DNA of 64,000 nucleotides from Streptomyces sp. CB02009 (GCF_001905825.1 NZ_LIVV01000005.1:574594-638593), one strand, 5' to 3'; positions 32,259 through 40,714 are shown, counted from the stretch's first letter. Made by a program: numbers and translations. The notes: generated by a model not told the origin, from the letters alone.

Positions 32259-33496
32259 CAGGCGCTGTCCCGACCGGAGCCGGCGACCGGTCCGAAGCGG
32301 ACGCCCCGGTCGAGGTCGAGGCCGAGCATGCGGATGGCGTTGCCGCGCATGAGCTTGTAGACCGTCTCGTCGTCGAGGCCCCGGACGTGGTCGAGGGCGA
32401 CCTCCTTGGTGTGCGGGAAGGTCGAGTCGACGTGCGGGTAGTCGGTCTCGAAGGTGGCGTTGTCGCGCCCGACCACGTCCAGGGACGCGATGCCGTGCTT
32501 GTCGCGGAAGAAGCAGCAGAAGATCTGCCGGTAGTAGTACGTGGACGGCGGCTCGGGGACGAGGTCGCGGACGCCGCCCCAGGCGCGGTGCTCCTCCCAG
32601 ACGTCGTCGGCGCGCTCCAGGGCGTACGGGATCCACCCCATCTGGCCCTCGCTGTAGGCGAGCTTGAGGCGGGGGAACTTCACGAGGACGCCGCTGAAGA
32701 GGAAGTCCATCATCGAGGCCATCGCGTTGTTGAAGCTGAGCGAGGCCTGGACGGCGGGCGGGGCGTCGGGCGAGGCGGCGGGCATCTGGCTGCTGGAGCC
32801 GATGTGCATGTTGACCACCGTGCCGGTCTCCTGGCAGACGGCGAAGAAGGGGTCCCAGTGGCCGGAGTGGATGGAGGGCAGGCCGAGGTGGGTGGGGATC
32901 TCGGAGAAGGTGACGGCCCGGACGCCGCGGGCGGCGTTGCGCCGGATCTCGGCGACGGCGAGGTCGATGTCCCAGAGCGGGATGATGCAGAGCGGGATGA
33001 GCCGGCCGCCGCTGTCGCCGCACCACTCCTCGACCATCCAGTCGTTGTAGGCGCGCACGCAGGCGAGGGCGACCTCCTTGTCGTGGGCCTCGGCGAAGGT
33101 CTGGCCGCAGAAGCGGGGGAAGGTGGGGAAGCAGAGGGAGGCCTCGACGTGGTTGAGGTCCATGTCGGCGAGGCGTGCCGCGGGGTCCCAGCAGCCGCGC
33201 CGCATCTCGGCGCGGGTGATGCCCTCCAGGGTCATGTCGTCGCGGTCGAAGCCGACGGCGGCGATGTTGCGCTTGTACGGGAACTTGAGGTCCTCGTAGA
33301 TCCACCAGTCGGTCGGCGGGCCGTCCGGGTCCATCGTGATCTGGTACTTGCCGGCGACGTAGGCGAGCTCCCCGATGCCGGCCGTGAGGGGCTGGGGCCC
33401 GCGGTCGCGGTACTTCTTCGGGAGCCAGGTCTCGAAGAGGTGGGCGGGCTCGATCACGTGGTCGTCGACGCTGATGATGCGGGGCAGTTCCGTCAT
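32258..33496 (-). CDS. Amidohydrolase family protein (PF04909)
   Basis: 412 residues, ATG at 33496. The family pattern is clear: IISVDDHVIEPAHLFETWLP at the start (HxE/DxH region), RLADMDLNHVEASLCFPTFPRFCGQ, VNMHIGSSSQMP, LKLAYSEGQMGWIPYALERAD and a final FETDYPHVDSTFPHTKE. Members are metal-dependent decarboxylases or hydrolases of the 2-amino-3-carboxymuconate semialdehyde decarboxylase type. In actinobacteria many sit with acyl-CoA catabolic genes. It is the first gene of a three-gene operon with the two acyl-CoA dehydrogenases. Operator 7 lies 16 bases upstream of its start. Confidence 0.87.
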   Translation of the reverse strand: MTELPRIISVDDHVIEPAHLFETWLPKKYRDRGPQPLTAGIGELAYVAGKYQITMDPDGPPTDWWIYEDLKFPYKRNIAAVGFDRDDMTLEGITRAEMRRGCWDPAARLADMDLNHVEASLCFPTFPRFCGQTFAEAHDKEVALACVRAYNDWMVEEWCGDSGGRLIPLCIIPLWDIDLAVAEIRRNAARGVRAVTFSEIPTHLGLPSIHSGHWDPFFAVCQETGTVVNMHIGSSSQMPAASPDAPPAVQASLSFNNAMASMMDFLFSGVLVKFPRLKLAYSEGQMGWIPYALERADDVWEEHRAWGGVRDLVPEPPSTYYYRQIFCCFFRDKHGIASLDVVGRDNATFETDYPHVDSTFPHTKEVALDHVRGLDDETVYKLMRGNAIRMLGLDLDRGVRFGPVAGSGRDSA

Positions 33497-33511
33497 GACC
33501 CCTCCATGTTT

Positions 33512-33526
33512 CTGATGGACCGTCAG
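33512..33526. promoter_or_regulatory. Acyl-CoA regulon operator, site 7
   Basis: CTGATGGACCGTCAG, followed by a half-site-like CTGACGGAATCAG (33529-33541). It lies just upstream of the amidohydrolase/acyl-CoA dehydrogenase operon on the minus strand. Confidence 0.72.
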
Positions 33527-33597
33527 ATCTGACGGAATCAGGCTAGCCCCGCACCCCTGGACCGACAAGCGCCCGGCCTCTACGCTCGCCGGACGAT

Positions 33598-33612
33598 CTG
33601 ACGGAACGTCAG
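33598..33612. promoter_or_regulatory. Acyl-CoA regulon operator, site 8
   Basis: CTGACGGAACGTCAG, 18 bp before the start of the AMP-forming CoA ligase gene. Sites 7 and 8 bracket the divergent promoter region. Confidence 0.75.
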
Positions 33613-33629
33613 CCAAGAGGAGTCCGGTC

Positions 33630-35138
33630 ATGGAACAGACCGCACACGCCCTGGGCGCGGCCCGCACGCTCTGGGAGCTCGTCGAGCGCCGCGCCGCCCT
33701 CACCCCCGACCTGCCCGTCCTCCTCCAGGGCGACCGGGTCCTCACCTTCGGCGGGCTGCGCGAGCGCGCCGAGCGCTGCGCCGCGGGACTCCACGCCATG
33801 GGGGTGCGCCCGGGCACGGTCGTCGCCTGGCAGCTGCCCACCCGCATCGAGACCGCGGTGCTCTCCTTCGCGCTCGCCCGCATCGGAGCCGTACAGACGC
33901 CCGTGATCCCCTTCTACCGGGACAGGGAGGTCGGCTTCGCGCTGCGCGAGTCCAAGGCCGAGTTCTTCGCCGTCCCCGGAAAATGGCGTGGATTCGACCA
34001 TGCCGAGATGGCCCGGCGGCTCGGCGCGCACGGGATCTTCGAGGCGTACGACCCCGACTCCCTGCCCGACGGCGACCCGGCGACGCTCCCCCCGCCGCCC
34101 TCCTCGGGGACCGACGTCCGCTGGATCTACTGGACCTCGGGCACGACCTCCGACCCCAAGGGCGTCCTGCACACCGACCGGTCGCTCCTCGCGGGCGGCT
34201 CCTGCCTCGCCCACGCGCTCCGGCTCACCTCGTCCGACGTCGGCTCGATGGCCTTCCCGTACGCGCACATCGCCGGGCCCGACTACACGGTGATGCTGCT
34301 GCTGTACGGCTTCCCGGCCGTCATGTTCGAACAGTTCGCGCTGCCCGAGGCCCTCGCCGAGTACCGGCGGCACGGGGTGACGGTCGCCGGCGGCTCCACC
34401 GCCTTCTACTCGATGTTCCTCGCCGAGCAGCGCAAACAGCCCGGCGAGCCGGTCATCCCCACCCTGCGGCTGCTCGCGGGCGGCGGGGCGCCGAAGCCGC
34501 CGGAGATCTACCACGCCGTACGGAAGGAGCTGGGCTGCCAGCTCACCCACGGGTACGGCATGACCGAGGTCCCCATGATCACCATGGGCGCGCCCGACGA
34601 CACCGCCGAGAACCTCGCCACCACGGAGGGCCGCCCGCCGGCCGGCATGGAGATCCGGATCACCGGCTCCGGCGAGGTGCGGCTCCGCGGGGAGGCCGTC
34701 TGCCGCGGCTATCTGGACCCGGCGCAGACGGCCGCCGCCTTCGACGAGGACGGCTTCCTCATCACCGGCGACGTCGGGCACCTCACCCCGAGCGGGCATC
34801 TGGTCCTGACCGGCCGCATCAAGGACATCATCATCCGAAAGGGAGAGAACATCTCGGCCAAGGAGATCGAGGACCTCCTCCACCGGCACCCGGGCGTCGG
34901 CGACGCCGCCGTCATAGGCCTCCCGGACGCCGAACGCGGCGAGCGCGTCTGCGCCGTCGTCGAACAGCCCCCGGGGGCGGCCCCGCTGACGCTCCCGGTG
35001 GTGACGGCCTTCCTCCGGGAGGCCGGTCTGTCGGTGCACAAGCTGCCGGAGCAGCTGGAGGTGGTGGACGCGCTCCCTCGCAACGAGACGCTGCGGAAGG
35101 TGCTGAAGTACAAGCTCAGGGAGCGATTCGGTCGCTGA
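33630..35138 (+). CDS. AMP-forming acyl-CoA synthetase (class I adenylate-forming)
   Basis: 502 residues, AGAGGAG ribosome-binding site. It has the family core motifs: YWTSGTTSDPKGVLHTD (P-loop A3), AGGSTAFYSMF, GYGMTEVPMITMG (A5), YLDPAQTAAAFDEDGFLITGDVGHL (A7) and GRIKDIIIRKGENISAKEIEDLL (A8/hinge). The C-terminal domain has RNETLRKVLKYKLRERFG with the catalytic Lys. Length is normal. It activates an acid through an acyl-AMP to a CoA thioester. The substrate is unknown, but its place opposite the acyl-CoA dehydrogenase/amidohydrolase operon and under the same operator makes it the likely pathway entry enzyme. Its last 23 bp overlap the convergent STAS gene. Confidence 0.88.
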   Translation: MEQTAHALGAARTLWELVERRAALTPDLPVLLQGDRVLTFGGLRERAERCAAGLHAMGVRPGTVVAWQLPTRIETAVLSFALARIGAVQTPVIPFYRDREVGFALRESKAEFFAVPGKWRGFDHAEMARRLGAHGIFEAYDPDSLPDGDPATLPPPPSSGTDVRWIYWTSGTTSDPKGVLHTDRSLLAGGSCLAHALRLTSSDVGSMAFPYAHIAGPDYTVMLLLYGFPAVMFEQFALPEALAEYRRHGVTVAGGSTAFYSMFLAEQRKQPGEPVIPTLRLLAGGGAPKPPEIYHAVRKELGCQLTHGYGMTEVPMITMGAPDDTAENLATTEGRPPAGMEIRITGSGEVRLRGEAVCRGYLDPAQTAAAFDEDGFLITGDVGHLTPSGHLVLTGRIKDIIIRKGENISAKEIEDLLHRHPGVGDAAVIGLPDAERGERVCAVVEQPPGAAPLTLPVVTAFLREAGLSVHKLPEQLEVVDALPRNETLRKVLKYKLRERFGR

Positions 35139-35628
35139 CCCGCTGCCCGGGGAGGGCCGCGTCGGCGAGCTCCGCCGCCGTCGCCGGCCGCTCCGTCGCC
35201 GCCTGCTCCGCCCGCTCGGCCTCCGCCGTCGCCTCCGCTTCGGCCCGCTCCTCCGCCTCGGCCCGCTCCGCCGCGCCCGTGAGCGCCCCCGGCACGTCGT
35301 CGTACACCTCGAAGAGGCGCCGGACGCCGAGCGCGGCGAGGACCCGGCCGACGTGGCCGACGTGGCCGTCGCGGTCCTCGGGGAGGATCAGGCGCAGCCG
35401 GCCGCCGCAGGAGCGGAGCAGCCGGCGGGACGCGATCAGCACGCCCACCCCGCTGGAGTCGCAGAACCGCACCGCGGACAGGTCGACCACCAGGTCGTGG
35501 CGGCCGCCCGCCACGGCGTCGTGCACGCGTCGGCGTATCCGGGGCGAGGTGACCAGGTCCATTTCGCCCCGCACGCGGAGCACCGTCCAGCAGCCGTACT
35601 CGTTCTCGTCGACCTCGATCGTCGTCAC
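35116..35628 (-). CDS. STAS-domain anti-sigma factor antagonist
   Basis: 170 residues. Residues about 5-105 are a STAS domain: GCWTVLRVRGEMDLVTSPRIRRRV, then DLVVDLSAVRFCDSSGVGVLI with the phosphorylatable Ser, then LRLILPED. These proteins bind and free sigma factors from HATPase-type anti-sigma factors when unphosphorylated. The last 60 residues are an Ala/Glu-rich, probably helical tail with AERAEAEERAEAEATAEAERAEQ-type runs, unusual for the family. The gene overlaps the 3' end of the CoA ligase gene by 23 bp. A sigma-factor gene starts divergently 180 bp away, but it is paired with its own zinc-finger anti-sigma gene. Confidence 0.85.
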   Translation of the reverse strand: MTTIEVDENEYGCWTVLRVRGEMDLVTSPRIRRRVHDAVAGGRHDLVVDLSAVRFCDSSGVGVLIASRRLLRSCGGRLRLILPEDRDGHVGHVGRVLAALGVRRLFEVYDDVPGALTGAAERAEAEERAEAEATAEAERAEQAATERPATAAELADAALPGQRVSDRIAP

Positions 35629-35807
35629 GCTCGCCGCCTGCCCCGAGGGCGCGGCCCGAAACCCCCGGGCGCGAGGATGACGCTTTCCTTACCATCCGGG
35701 ATCGCGTCAAGGGCGCAGTTGCGGCAAACATGCGTGCGTTCCCGGGACGGCGCACTACTTTGGAGTAGAGACGGAGAGCCGCCGGAGCCGGGAGGGGCGA
35801 GGGTCGC

Positions 35808-36389
35808 ATGGCGACGGACACACCACCGCGCTGGGACCGCAGGATGCAGCAGCGGCTGGCGCGCGGCGAGGCGGCCGCGCTCGGCGAGCTGTACGACCGG
35901 TTCGCCGCCCTGGTGCACAGCCTCGCCCACCGGGTCCTCGACGACGACGACGCGGCCGACCAGATCACCCGCGAGGTCTTCGGCTACATCTGGGAGAACC
36001 CGGACGCGTACGACCCCAAGCAGGGCAACCTGCGCTCCTGGGTCGCCAGGCTGACGCAGCGGCAGGCCGTCCACCGGCTGCGGCAGGCCGAGACGACGGC
36101 GTACGCGGAGACCGGCCGGGGTTCGGCCGAGGAGCTGGAGCAGAAGGTCCGGCGGGCGTCGGTCGCGGCCCGCGCCGACTACATCGTGACGTCCATGCCG
36201 ACGCCGCTGCGGGCCGCGCTCGAACTGGCGTACTTCCAGCGGCGGGACTACCGGCAGACCGCCGCCGACCTCGGCGTCACCGAGGACGAGGCTCGGCGGC
36301 GCCTGCGCCTCGGACTCCAGCTGCTCTCCTCGGCGAACCGGCCCTTCGCCGAGGGCGGCGGACCGCCCGGTTACGGGCGGGCGCGGTGA
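35808..36389 (+). CDS. Sigma-70 family (ECF-like) RNA polymerase sigma factor
   Basis: 193 residues with the two helical domains of ECF-like sigma factors. Region 2 runs ALGELYDRFAALVHSLAHRVLDD and EVFGYIWENPDAYDPKQGNLRSWVARLTQRQAVHRLRQAE. Region 4 is LRAALELAYFQRRDYRQTAADLGVTEDEARRRLRLGLQLL, with a helix-turn-helix around ADLGVTEDEARRR. The start ATG at 35808 has GGGAGGGGCGAGG upstream. The gene's last bases overlap the GTG of the anti-sigma gene (GTGA), the standard sigma/anti-sigma arrangement. No autoregulated promoter motif could be read with confidence. Confidence 0.88.
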   Translation: MATDTPPRWDRRMQQRLARGEAAALGELYDRFAALVHSLAHRVLDDDDAADQITREVFGYIWENPDAYDPKQGNLRSWVARLTQRQAVHRLRQAETTAYAETGRGSAEELEQKVRRASVAARADYIVTSMPTPLRAALELAYFQRRDYRQTAADLGVTEDEARRRLRLGLQLLSSANRPFAEGGGPPGYGRAR

Positions 36390-37645
36390 CCCGGGCGAAC
36401 GGCGACGACGGGGACGACGTCGCACGCGCCCCGTGGATACCCGGGCCGCGCCGGGCGGCGGACGACCACGCCGACCTGACGGCCGACCCCGGTGGAGCCC
36501 CGGAGGAGGAGAAGCCCGGGGCGGAGCCCGAGCCCGACGTACCCGTCCTGACGCACGGGGTGCTCAAGTCCCTTCTCGGGGCCTGGGCGCTTTCGGCGTG
36601 CTCGCCCGGGGAGACGCAGGCCGTCGAGGACCATCTGACGGCCTGCGCGCCGTGCGCGGACGAGGCGCTGCGGCTCCGGGACGCGGTGGCGCTGCTGCAC
36701 GAGGACCGCGATCTGGACCTCGACCCGCTGCTGCGGTCCCGGGTGCTCGAGAACTGCCTGGGCCGGCGGCCGGCCCGCATCCCGGTGCCGGAGTGGGTCA
36801 CGCCGTACGACGCGGAGACCGCGCGGCTCGACGCCCTGCTCCGGGACATCGGCGAGTCGGAGTGGCACGCGCCGGTCCGGCTGAAGTGGTACGAGGAGGG
36901 CCGCATCGTGCGCCGGAAGGCGACGGTCGCCGCGGTCATGGGGCACCTCCTCGCGGTGGACGGGCTCGTGTCGGCGGCGCTCGGCCTGGAGGACCCGCTG
37001 GGCGCGGGAACCCCGGAGCTGTCGCCGTCCGAGCGGACGGAGGCGCTCTGGTCGGGCCTCGACCGGCCGCCGAACCGGTCGATCCGCGGCCCCTGGCGGG
37101 ACCAGAGCCACACGCTGATCCGGACGGTGTCGTTCGCGGGGCGCGGCGTGGCGGACCTGACGGTCACGTACAAGGACTTCGCGCTGCCGCTGCGGGACTC
37201 CCTCCTCGAGCGGGCCTTCGAGTGCTGGGTGCACGCGGACGACATCGCGAACGCGGTGGCGTACCCGTACGCGGCGCCGAGCGGGGCGCATCTGCACAGC
37301 ATGATCGACCTGGCCGCGCGGCTGCTCCCGGGCGCCCTGGCGAACCGCCGCCGCACCGGCCTCGCGTCCCCGGCCCGCCATCTGGTCGAGGCGGGCACGC
37401 CGGGCCGCTCGCTGCACCTGGAGGTGGAGGGCTCGGGCGGCGGCCACTGGTACATCGCGCTGGACTCCCCGGCGGCACTCGGCTCGCCGGAGCGGGTGGT
37501 GGCGCAGGTGGCGATGGACGGGGTGGAGTTCTGCCAGCTGGTGGCGGGGCACATCTCCCCGGCCGAGGCGGCGGCGGGCCAGGACGGCGACCGCGAGGCG
37601 ATCGGGGACGTGCTGTCGGCGGTGGCGTCGCTGAGCCGGCTGTAG
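36386..37645 (+). CDS. Zinc-finger anti-sigma factor with maleylpyruvate-isomerase-like domain
   Basis: 419 residues, GTG start overlapping the sigma gene's stop. A disordered Pro/Glu/Asp-rich N-terminus is followed by a zf-HC2/ZAS anti-sigma motif (LSACSPGETQAVEDHLTACAPCADEALRL, the HxxxCxxC core). Residues about 130-330 match an MDMPI/DinB-like module (EWVTPYDAETARLDALL, EWHAPVRLKWYEEGR, LLAVDGLVSAALG), common as the sensory half of actinobacterial ZAS proteins. No transmembrane segment is evident, so the complex is cytoplasmic. The ligand is unknown. The 3' end and the next 110 bases are a tandem repeat of the gene's last codons. Confidence 0.83.
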   Translation: MTRANGDDGDDVARAPWIPGPRRAADDHADLTADPGGAPEEEKPGAEPEPDVPVLTHGVLKSLLGAWALSACSPGETQAVEDHLTACAPCADEALRLRDAVALLHEDRDLDLDPLLRSRVLENCLGRRPARIPVPEWVTPYDAETARLDALLRDIGESEWHAPVRLKWYEEGRIVRRKATVAAVMGHLLAVDGLVSAALGLEDPLGAGTPELSPSERTEALWSGLDRPPNRSIRGPWRDQSHTLIRTVSFAGRGVADLTVTYKDFALPLRDSLLERAFECWVHADDIANAVAYPYAAPSGAHLHSMIDLAARLLPGALANRRRTGLASPARHLVEAGTPGRSLHLEVEGSGGGHWYIALDSPAALGSPERVVAQVAMDGVEFCQLVAGHISPAEAAAGQDGDREAIGDVLSAVASLSRL

Positions 37646-37735
37646 GCGCTCGGCCGGGGCGTCGCTGAGCCGGCTGTAGGGCGCTCCGCCGGGGCGTCGC
37701 TGAGCCGGCTGTAAGGCGCTCCGCCGGGGCGCCCG
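37624..37735 (+). repeat. Three-copy 35-bp repeat from the anti-sigma 3' end
   Basis: Units begin at 37624, 37658 and 37693, each GGCGTCGCTGAGCCGGCTGTA plus a GC-rich spacer, and a partial unit starts at 37728. The first copy contains the gene's last codons and stop; the copies keep the TAG/TAA, so the gene end has been duplicated downstream. Confidence 0.85.
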
Positions 37736-37760
37736 GAGCGCCGTGGCGCGTGCTACGGGA

Positions 37761-38612
37761 TTACGCGAAGACCACCGTGCGGCGGCCGTTCAGCAGGATG
37801 CGGTGTTCCGCGTGCCACTTCACCGCGCGGGCCAGCGCCTGGCACTCGACGTCGCGGCCGATCGCGACCAGCTGGTCCGGGGTCACGTCGTGGGCGACGC
37901 GCTCGACCTCCTGCTCGATGATCGGGCCCTCGTCGAGGTCGGCCGTCACGTAGTGGGCGGTCGCGCCGATCAGCTTCACACCGCGCGTGTACGCCTGGTG
38001 GTAGGGCTTGGCGCCCTTGAAGCTCGGGAGGAACGAGTGGTGGATGTTGATGATCCGCCCGGAGAGCTGCTTGCAGAGGTCGTCGGAGAGGACCTGCATG
38101 TAGCGGGCGAGGACGACCAGTTCGACGTTCTCCTCGCGGACCAGGTCCAGGAGCTCGGCCTCGGCCTCCGCCTTGTTGTCCTTGGTGACGGGGATGTGCC
38201 GGAAGGGCAGCGCGTACGAGCCGACGAGTTCCTCGAAGTCGGTGTGGTTGGAGACGACCGCCACGATCTCCACCGGCAGCGCGCCGATCCGCGAGCGGAA
38301 CAGCAGGTCGTTCAGGCAGTGGCCGAACTTGGACACCATGAGGACGACCCGCATGCGCTGGTCGGCGCGGTGGATCTGCCAGTCCATCTCGAAGGAGTCG
38401 CCGACGGCGACGAAGCTGGCGCGCAGCTTGTCGACGTTCACCGGTGCCTCGGCCGAGAAGTGGACCCGCATGAAGAACAGCCCGGTGTCGCGGTCTCCGA
38501 ACTGCTGACTGTCCTCGATGTTGCAGCCGGTGATGAAGAGGTAGCTCGACACGGCGTGCACGATGCCCTGCTTGTCGGGGCACGAGAGGGTGAGGACGTA
38601 CTGGTCGGTCAT
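37761..38612 (-). CDS. purU: Formyltetrahydrofolate deformylase
   Basis: 283 residues. An ACT-type N-terminal domain (YVLTLSCPDKQGIVHAVSSYLFITGCNI) precedes the formyltransferase-like hydrolase domain with INIHHSFLPSFKGAKPYHQAY, the catalytic Asn/His motif, and GATAHYVTADLDEGPIIEQE with the catalytic Asp. The enzyme hydrolyses 10-formyl-tetrahydrofolate to formate and tetrahydrofolate, balancing the one-carbon pool. Length and both domains are complete. The gene next to it on the minus strand encodes an SCO4402-family protein, the same pairing as in S. coelicolor SCO4403-SCO4402. Confidence 0.95.
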   Translation of the reverse strand: MTDQYVLTLSCPDKQGIVHAVSSYLFITGCNIEDSQQFGDRDTGLFFMRVHFSAEAPVNVDKLRASFVAVGDSFEMDWQIHRADQRMRVVLMVSKFGHCLNDLLFRSRIGALPVEIVAVVSNHTDFEELVGSYALPFRHIPVTKDNKAEAEAELLDLVREENVELVVLARYMQVLSDDLCKQLSGRIINIHHSFLPSFKGAKPYHQAYTRGVKLIGATAHYVTADLDEGPIIEQEVERVAHDVTPDQLVAIGRDVECQALARAVKWHAEHRILLNGRRTVVFA

Positions 38613-38658
38613 CCCGTCAGCCTGCCATATCCGGAGCCGCGTGGTGACCCACCGTCCG

Positions 38659-39165
38659 TCAGGCGGACCCCGTCATGATGTGCAGCACGTCGAGGGAGCG
38701 CGGTGGCGTGTCCGGGTCCTCCCCGTCCGCCTGGGCGAGGCGTACGTGGGCCTCGCGGGCGGCCCGGACGGCCTCGGGCCATCCGGGGTGCTGGAGGTAG
38801 GCGGAGACGGGGGCGTCGGGACCCACCTGGTGCATGATGCGCAGCACCCGCAGGACGGCGACGTCGACGAGGGCTGCCTCGCCGGTGTCGCGGAAGATCG
38901 AGCCGACGTACTTCTCGGCGGACCAGTTGTCGAGCCAGGTGTCCTCGACCAGGCGGTAGACGGCGTCGGTGACGTCGCCGTACCCGTCGAGGCCGGCCAG
39001 CCAGGTGGTCTCGTGGAACCCGGGGTCGGAGAGCATGTGCAGCGCCGAGCGCACGTTGCTGCGCCAGCGCCACCACGGCATGTCGTTGAGCGGCATGCCG
39101 CCCATGGTGGAGGAGCGACGGCCGCGACGGGAAGAGTTCACCGAACCGGAGACTGGACTGGACAC
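38659..39165 (-). CDS. SCO4402-family conserved protein
   Basis: 168 residues. Family features are MPLNDMPWWRWRSNVRSALHMLSDPGFHETTWLAGLDG and LVEDTWLDNWSAEKYVGSIFRDTGEAALVD, with a late helix AVLRVLRIMHQVGPDAPVSAYLQHPGWPEAVRAAREAHVRL. The family is named after the S. coelicolor gene and has no assigned activity. It looks like a soluble, helix-rich protein. The gene is transcribed toward purU, with a 46-base gap, and its start faces the divergent substrate-binding protein gene. An upstream start at 39229 is possible but unsupported. Confidence 0.8.
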   Translation of the reverse strand: MSSPVSGSVNSSRRGRRSSTMGGMPLNDMPWWRWRSNVRSALHMLSDPGFHETTWLAGLDGYGDVTDAVYRLVEDTWLDNWSAEKYVGSIFRDTGEAALVDVAVLRVLRIMHQVGPDAPVSAYLQHPGWPEAVRAAREAHVRLAQADGEDPDTPPRSLDVLHIMTGSA

Positions 39166-39285
39166 GTTTCGATCGTACGTTCCCCTGTCCGATCACCGGA
39201 GCCGCCCCCTCGTAGCCCCCGTAATTCACCTCGACGTCACCCGCTGTTGAACCGTGCTCACTCCCGCGTTACCCATGGGGCGGAA

Positions 39286-40644
39286 ATGTGCGTGTCCATG
39301 ACCGGACGGCGACTGACCTCACTCCTCGCGTACGTCACGACCGCGACGGCCGGAGCCTCGTTGCTCACCGGTTGTGGCGTGCTCCCTGGAACCACGGGGG
39401 GTTCCAGGGAGCCCGTCACCGTGATGACGTGGGCTCCCGACCAGACCCGCGCCACCAATATGCCCGGAATGCCCGCCATGGCGCAGACCTTCGCCCGCTG
39501 GGTCAACTCCCAGGGCGGCATCGACGGCCACGAGCTGCGCATCCTCACCTGCAACGAGCACAACACCACCACCGGCGCCGCGGCCTGCGCCCGCCGCGCC
39601 GTCCGGGAGAAGGCGGTCGCCGTCGTCGGCTCGTACAGCCAGAACGGACGCGCCTTCATGGCCCCCCTGGAGGCCGCGGGCATCCCGTACATCGGCGGCT
39701 ACGGCATCTCGGAGGACGAGTTCACCAGCCCGCTCTCCTACCCCGTCAACGGCGGCCAGGCCTCGCTCATCGCGGGTCACGGCATGCAGCTCGCCGCGTC
39801 CTGCCGCCGGGTCTCGCTCGTCCGGCCCGACACCCTCGCCGGCGACAAGTTCCCCGAGCTCCTCAACTCGGGCCTGCGCAAGGCGAGCCACCGCAGCGCC
39901 GTCGACATCCCCGCCGTCGAGGACGCCGCCGAGTACACCGAGCCCGCCACCGAGGCCCGCGAGAAGGCCGGCGACGAGGACGGCTGCGTCACCGCCGTGC
40001 TCGGCGAGCGCACCCAGACGTTCTTCGACTCCTTCCGCCGCCTCCCGCAGCAGGACGGGGACGGCGGGAACGGGGACGGCGGGGACGGGAAGGGGAACGG
40101 GAACGGCGGGAACGGGGACGGCTCGGGCGACGCGTCCGGCAAGAAGGAGGAGGACGGCGTGCGGATCTCGTCCGTCCTCGGCAGCGTCGGCCAGCCCGTG
40201 ATCGACCGCACCGGCGGCGCCCACAGCCCCTTCGAGGGCGCGTTCGTCACCGGCTGGTACCCGGAGGCGTCCGACAAGAGCTGGGCGCCGATGCGGAAGG
40301 TCATCCAGGAGCACGCCTTCGCCGACAACCGGGTCGACCCCGCCGACGCGGGCGTCCAGACCACCTGGATCGCCTACACGGTCCTCAAGGAGGTCGTCGA
40401 GTCCCTCGACACCGACACGGTCACCGCCACCCGGATCGCGTACGCCCTCGACCGGGGCGCGCGGATCGACACCGGCGGCCTGACTCCGACCCTGCGCTGG
40501 AAGTACGAGGACCTGCTCGGCGCGCCGGGCTTCCCCCGGATCGTCAACCACGAGGTGACGTTCCAGGTGGTCCGCGAGGGCCGGCTGGTGGCGCAGCAGC
40601 CCGGTTTCGTCGACGTCGGCGAGACCGTCCTGAGCGCCCCCTGA
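39286..40644 (+). CDS. ABC-type (branched-chain amino-acid-like) substrate-binding lipoprotein
   Basis: 452 residues, ATG 39286 with GGGGCGGA upstream. A signal with lipobox LLTG-C (Cys about residue 30) predicts a lipoprotein. The Leu/Ile/Val-binding type fold is suggested by AQTFARWVNSQGGIDGHELRILTCNEHNTTTGAAACARRAV and VAVVGSYSQNGRAFMAPLEAAGIPYIGGYG. Around residues 258-285 there is a low-complexity insertion, Gly/Asn/Asp-rich (GDGGNGDGGDGKGN), encoded by short G-rich repeats at about 40056-40140. It probably loops out between lobes. No permease or ATPase gene is adjacent; the ligand is unknown. Confidence 0.8.
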   Translation: MCVSMTGRRLTSLLAYVTTATAGASLLTGCGVLPGTTGGSREPVTVMTWAPDQTRATNMPGMPAMAQTFARWVNSQGGIDGHELRILTCNEHNTTTGAAACARRAVREKAVAVVGSYSQNGRAFMAPLEAAGIPYIGGYGISEDEFTSPLSYPVNGGQASLIAGHGMQLAASCRRVSLVRPDTLAGDKFPELLNSGLRKASHRSAVDIPAVEDAAEYTEPATEAREKAGDEDGCVTAVLGERTQTFFDSFRRLPQQDGDGGNGDGGDGKGNGNGGNGDGSGDASGKKEEDGVRISSVLGSVGQPVIDRTGGAHSPFEGAFVTGWYPEASDKSWAPMRKVIQEHAFADNRVDPADAGVQTTWIAYTVLKEVVESLDTDTVTATRIAYALDRGARIDTGGLTPTLRWKYEDLLGAPGFPRIVNHEVTFQVVREGRLVAQQPGFVDVGETVLSAP

Positions 40645-40714
40645 GCCGCGCCCGCCGTGGCGCTCGCCGCGGCGGGCGCCACGGTCCTCGTCGCGGCTCT
40701 CGTCGCGGCCGGGA

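Noticed and set aside
38563..39285. Upstream extension of the substrate-binding lipoprotein
   Set aside because: It runs across the divergent SCO4402-family gene; the ATG at 39286 has a ribosome-binding site and starts the lipoprotein signal.
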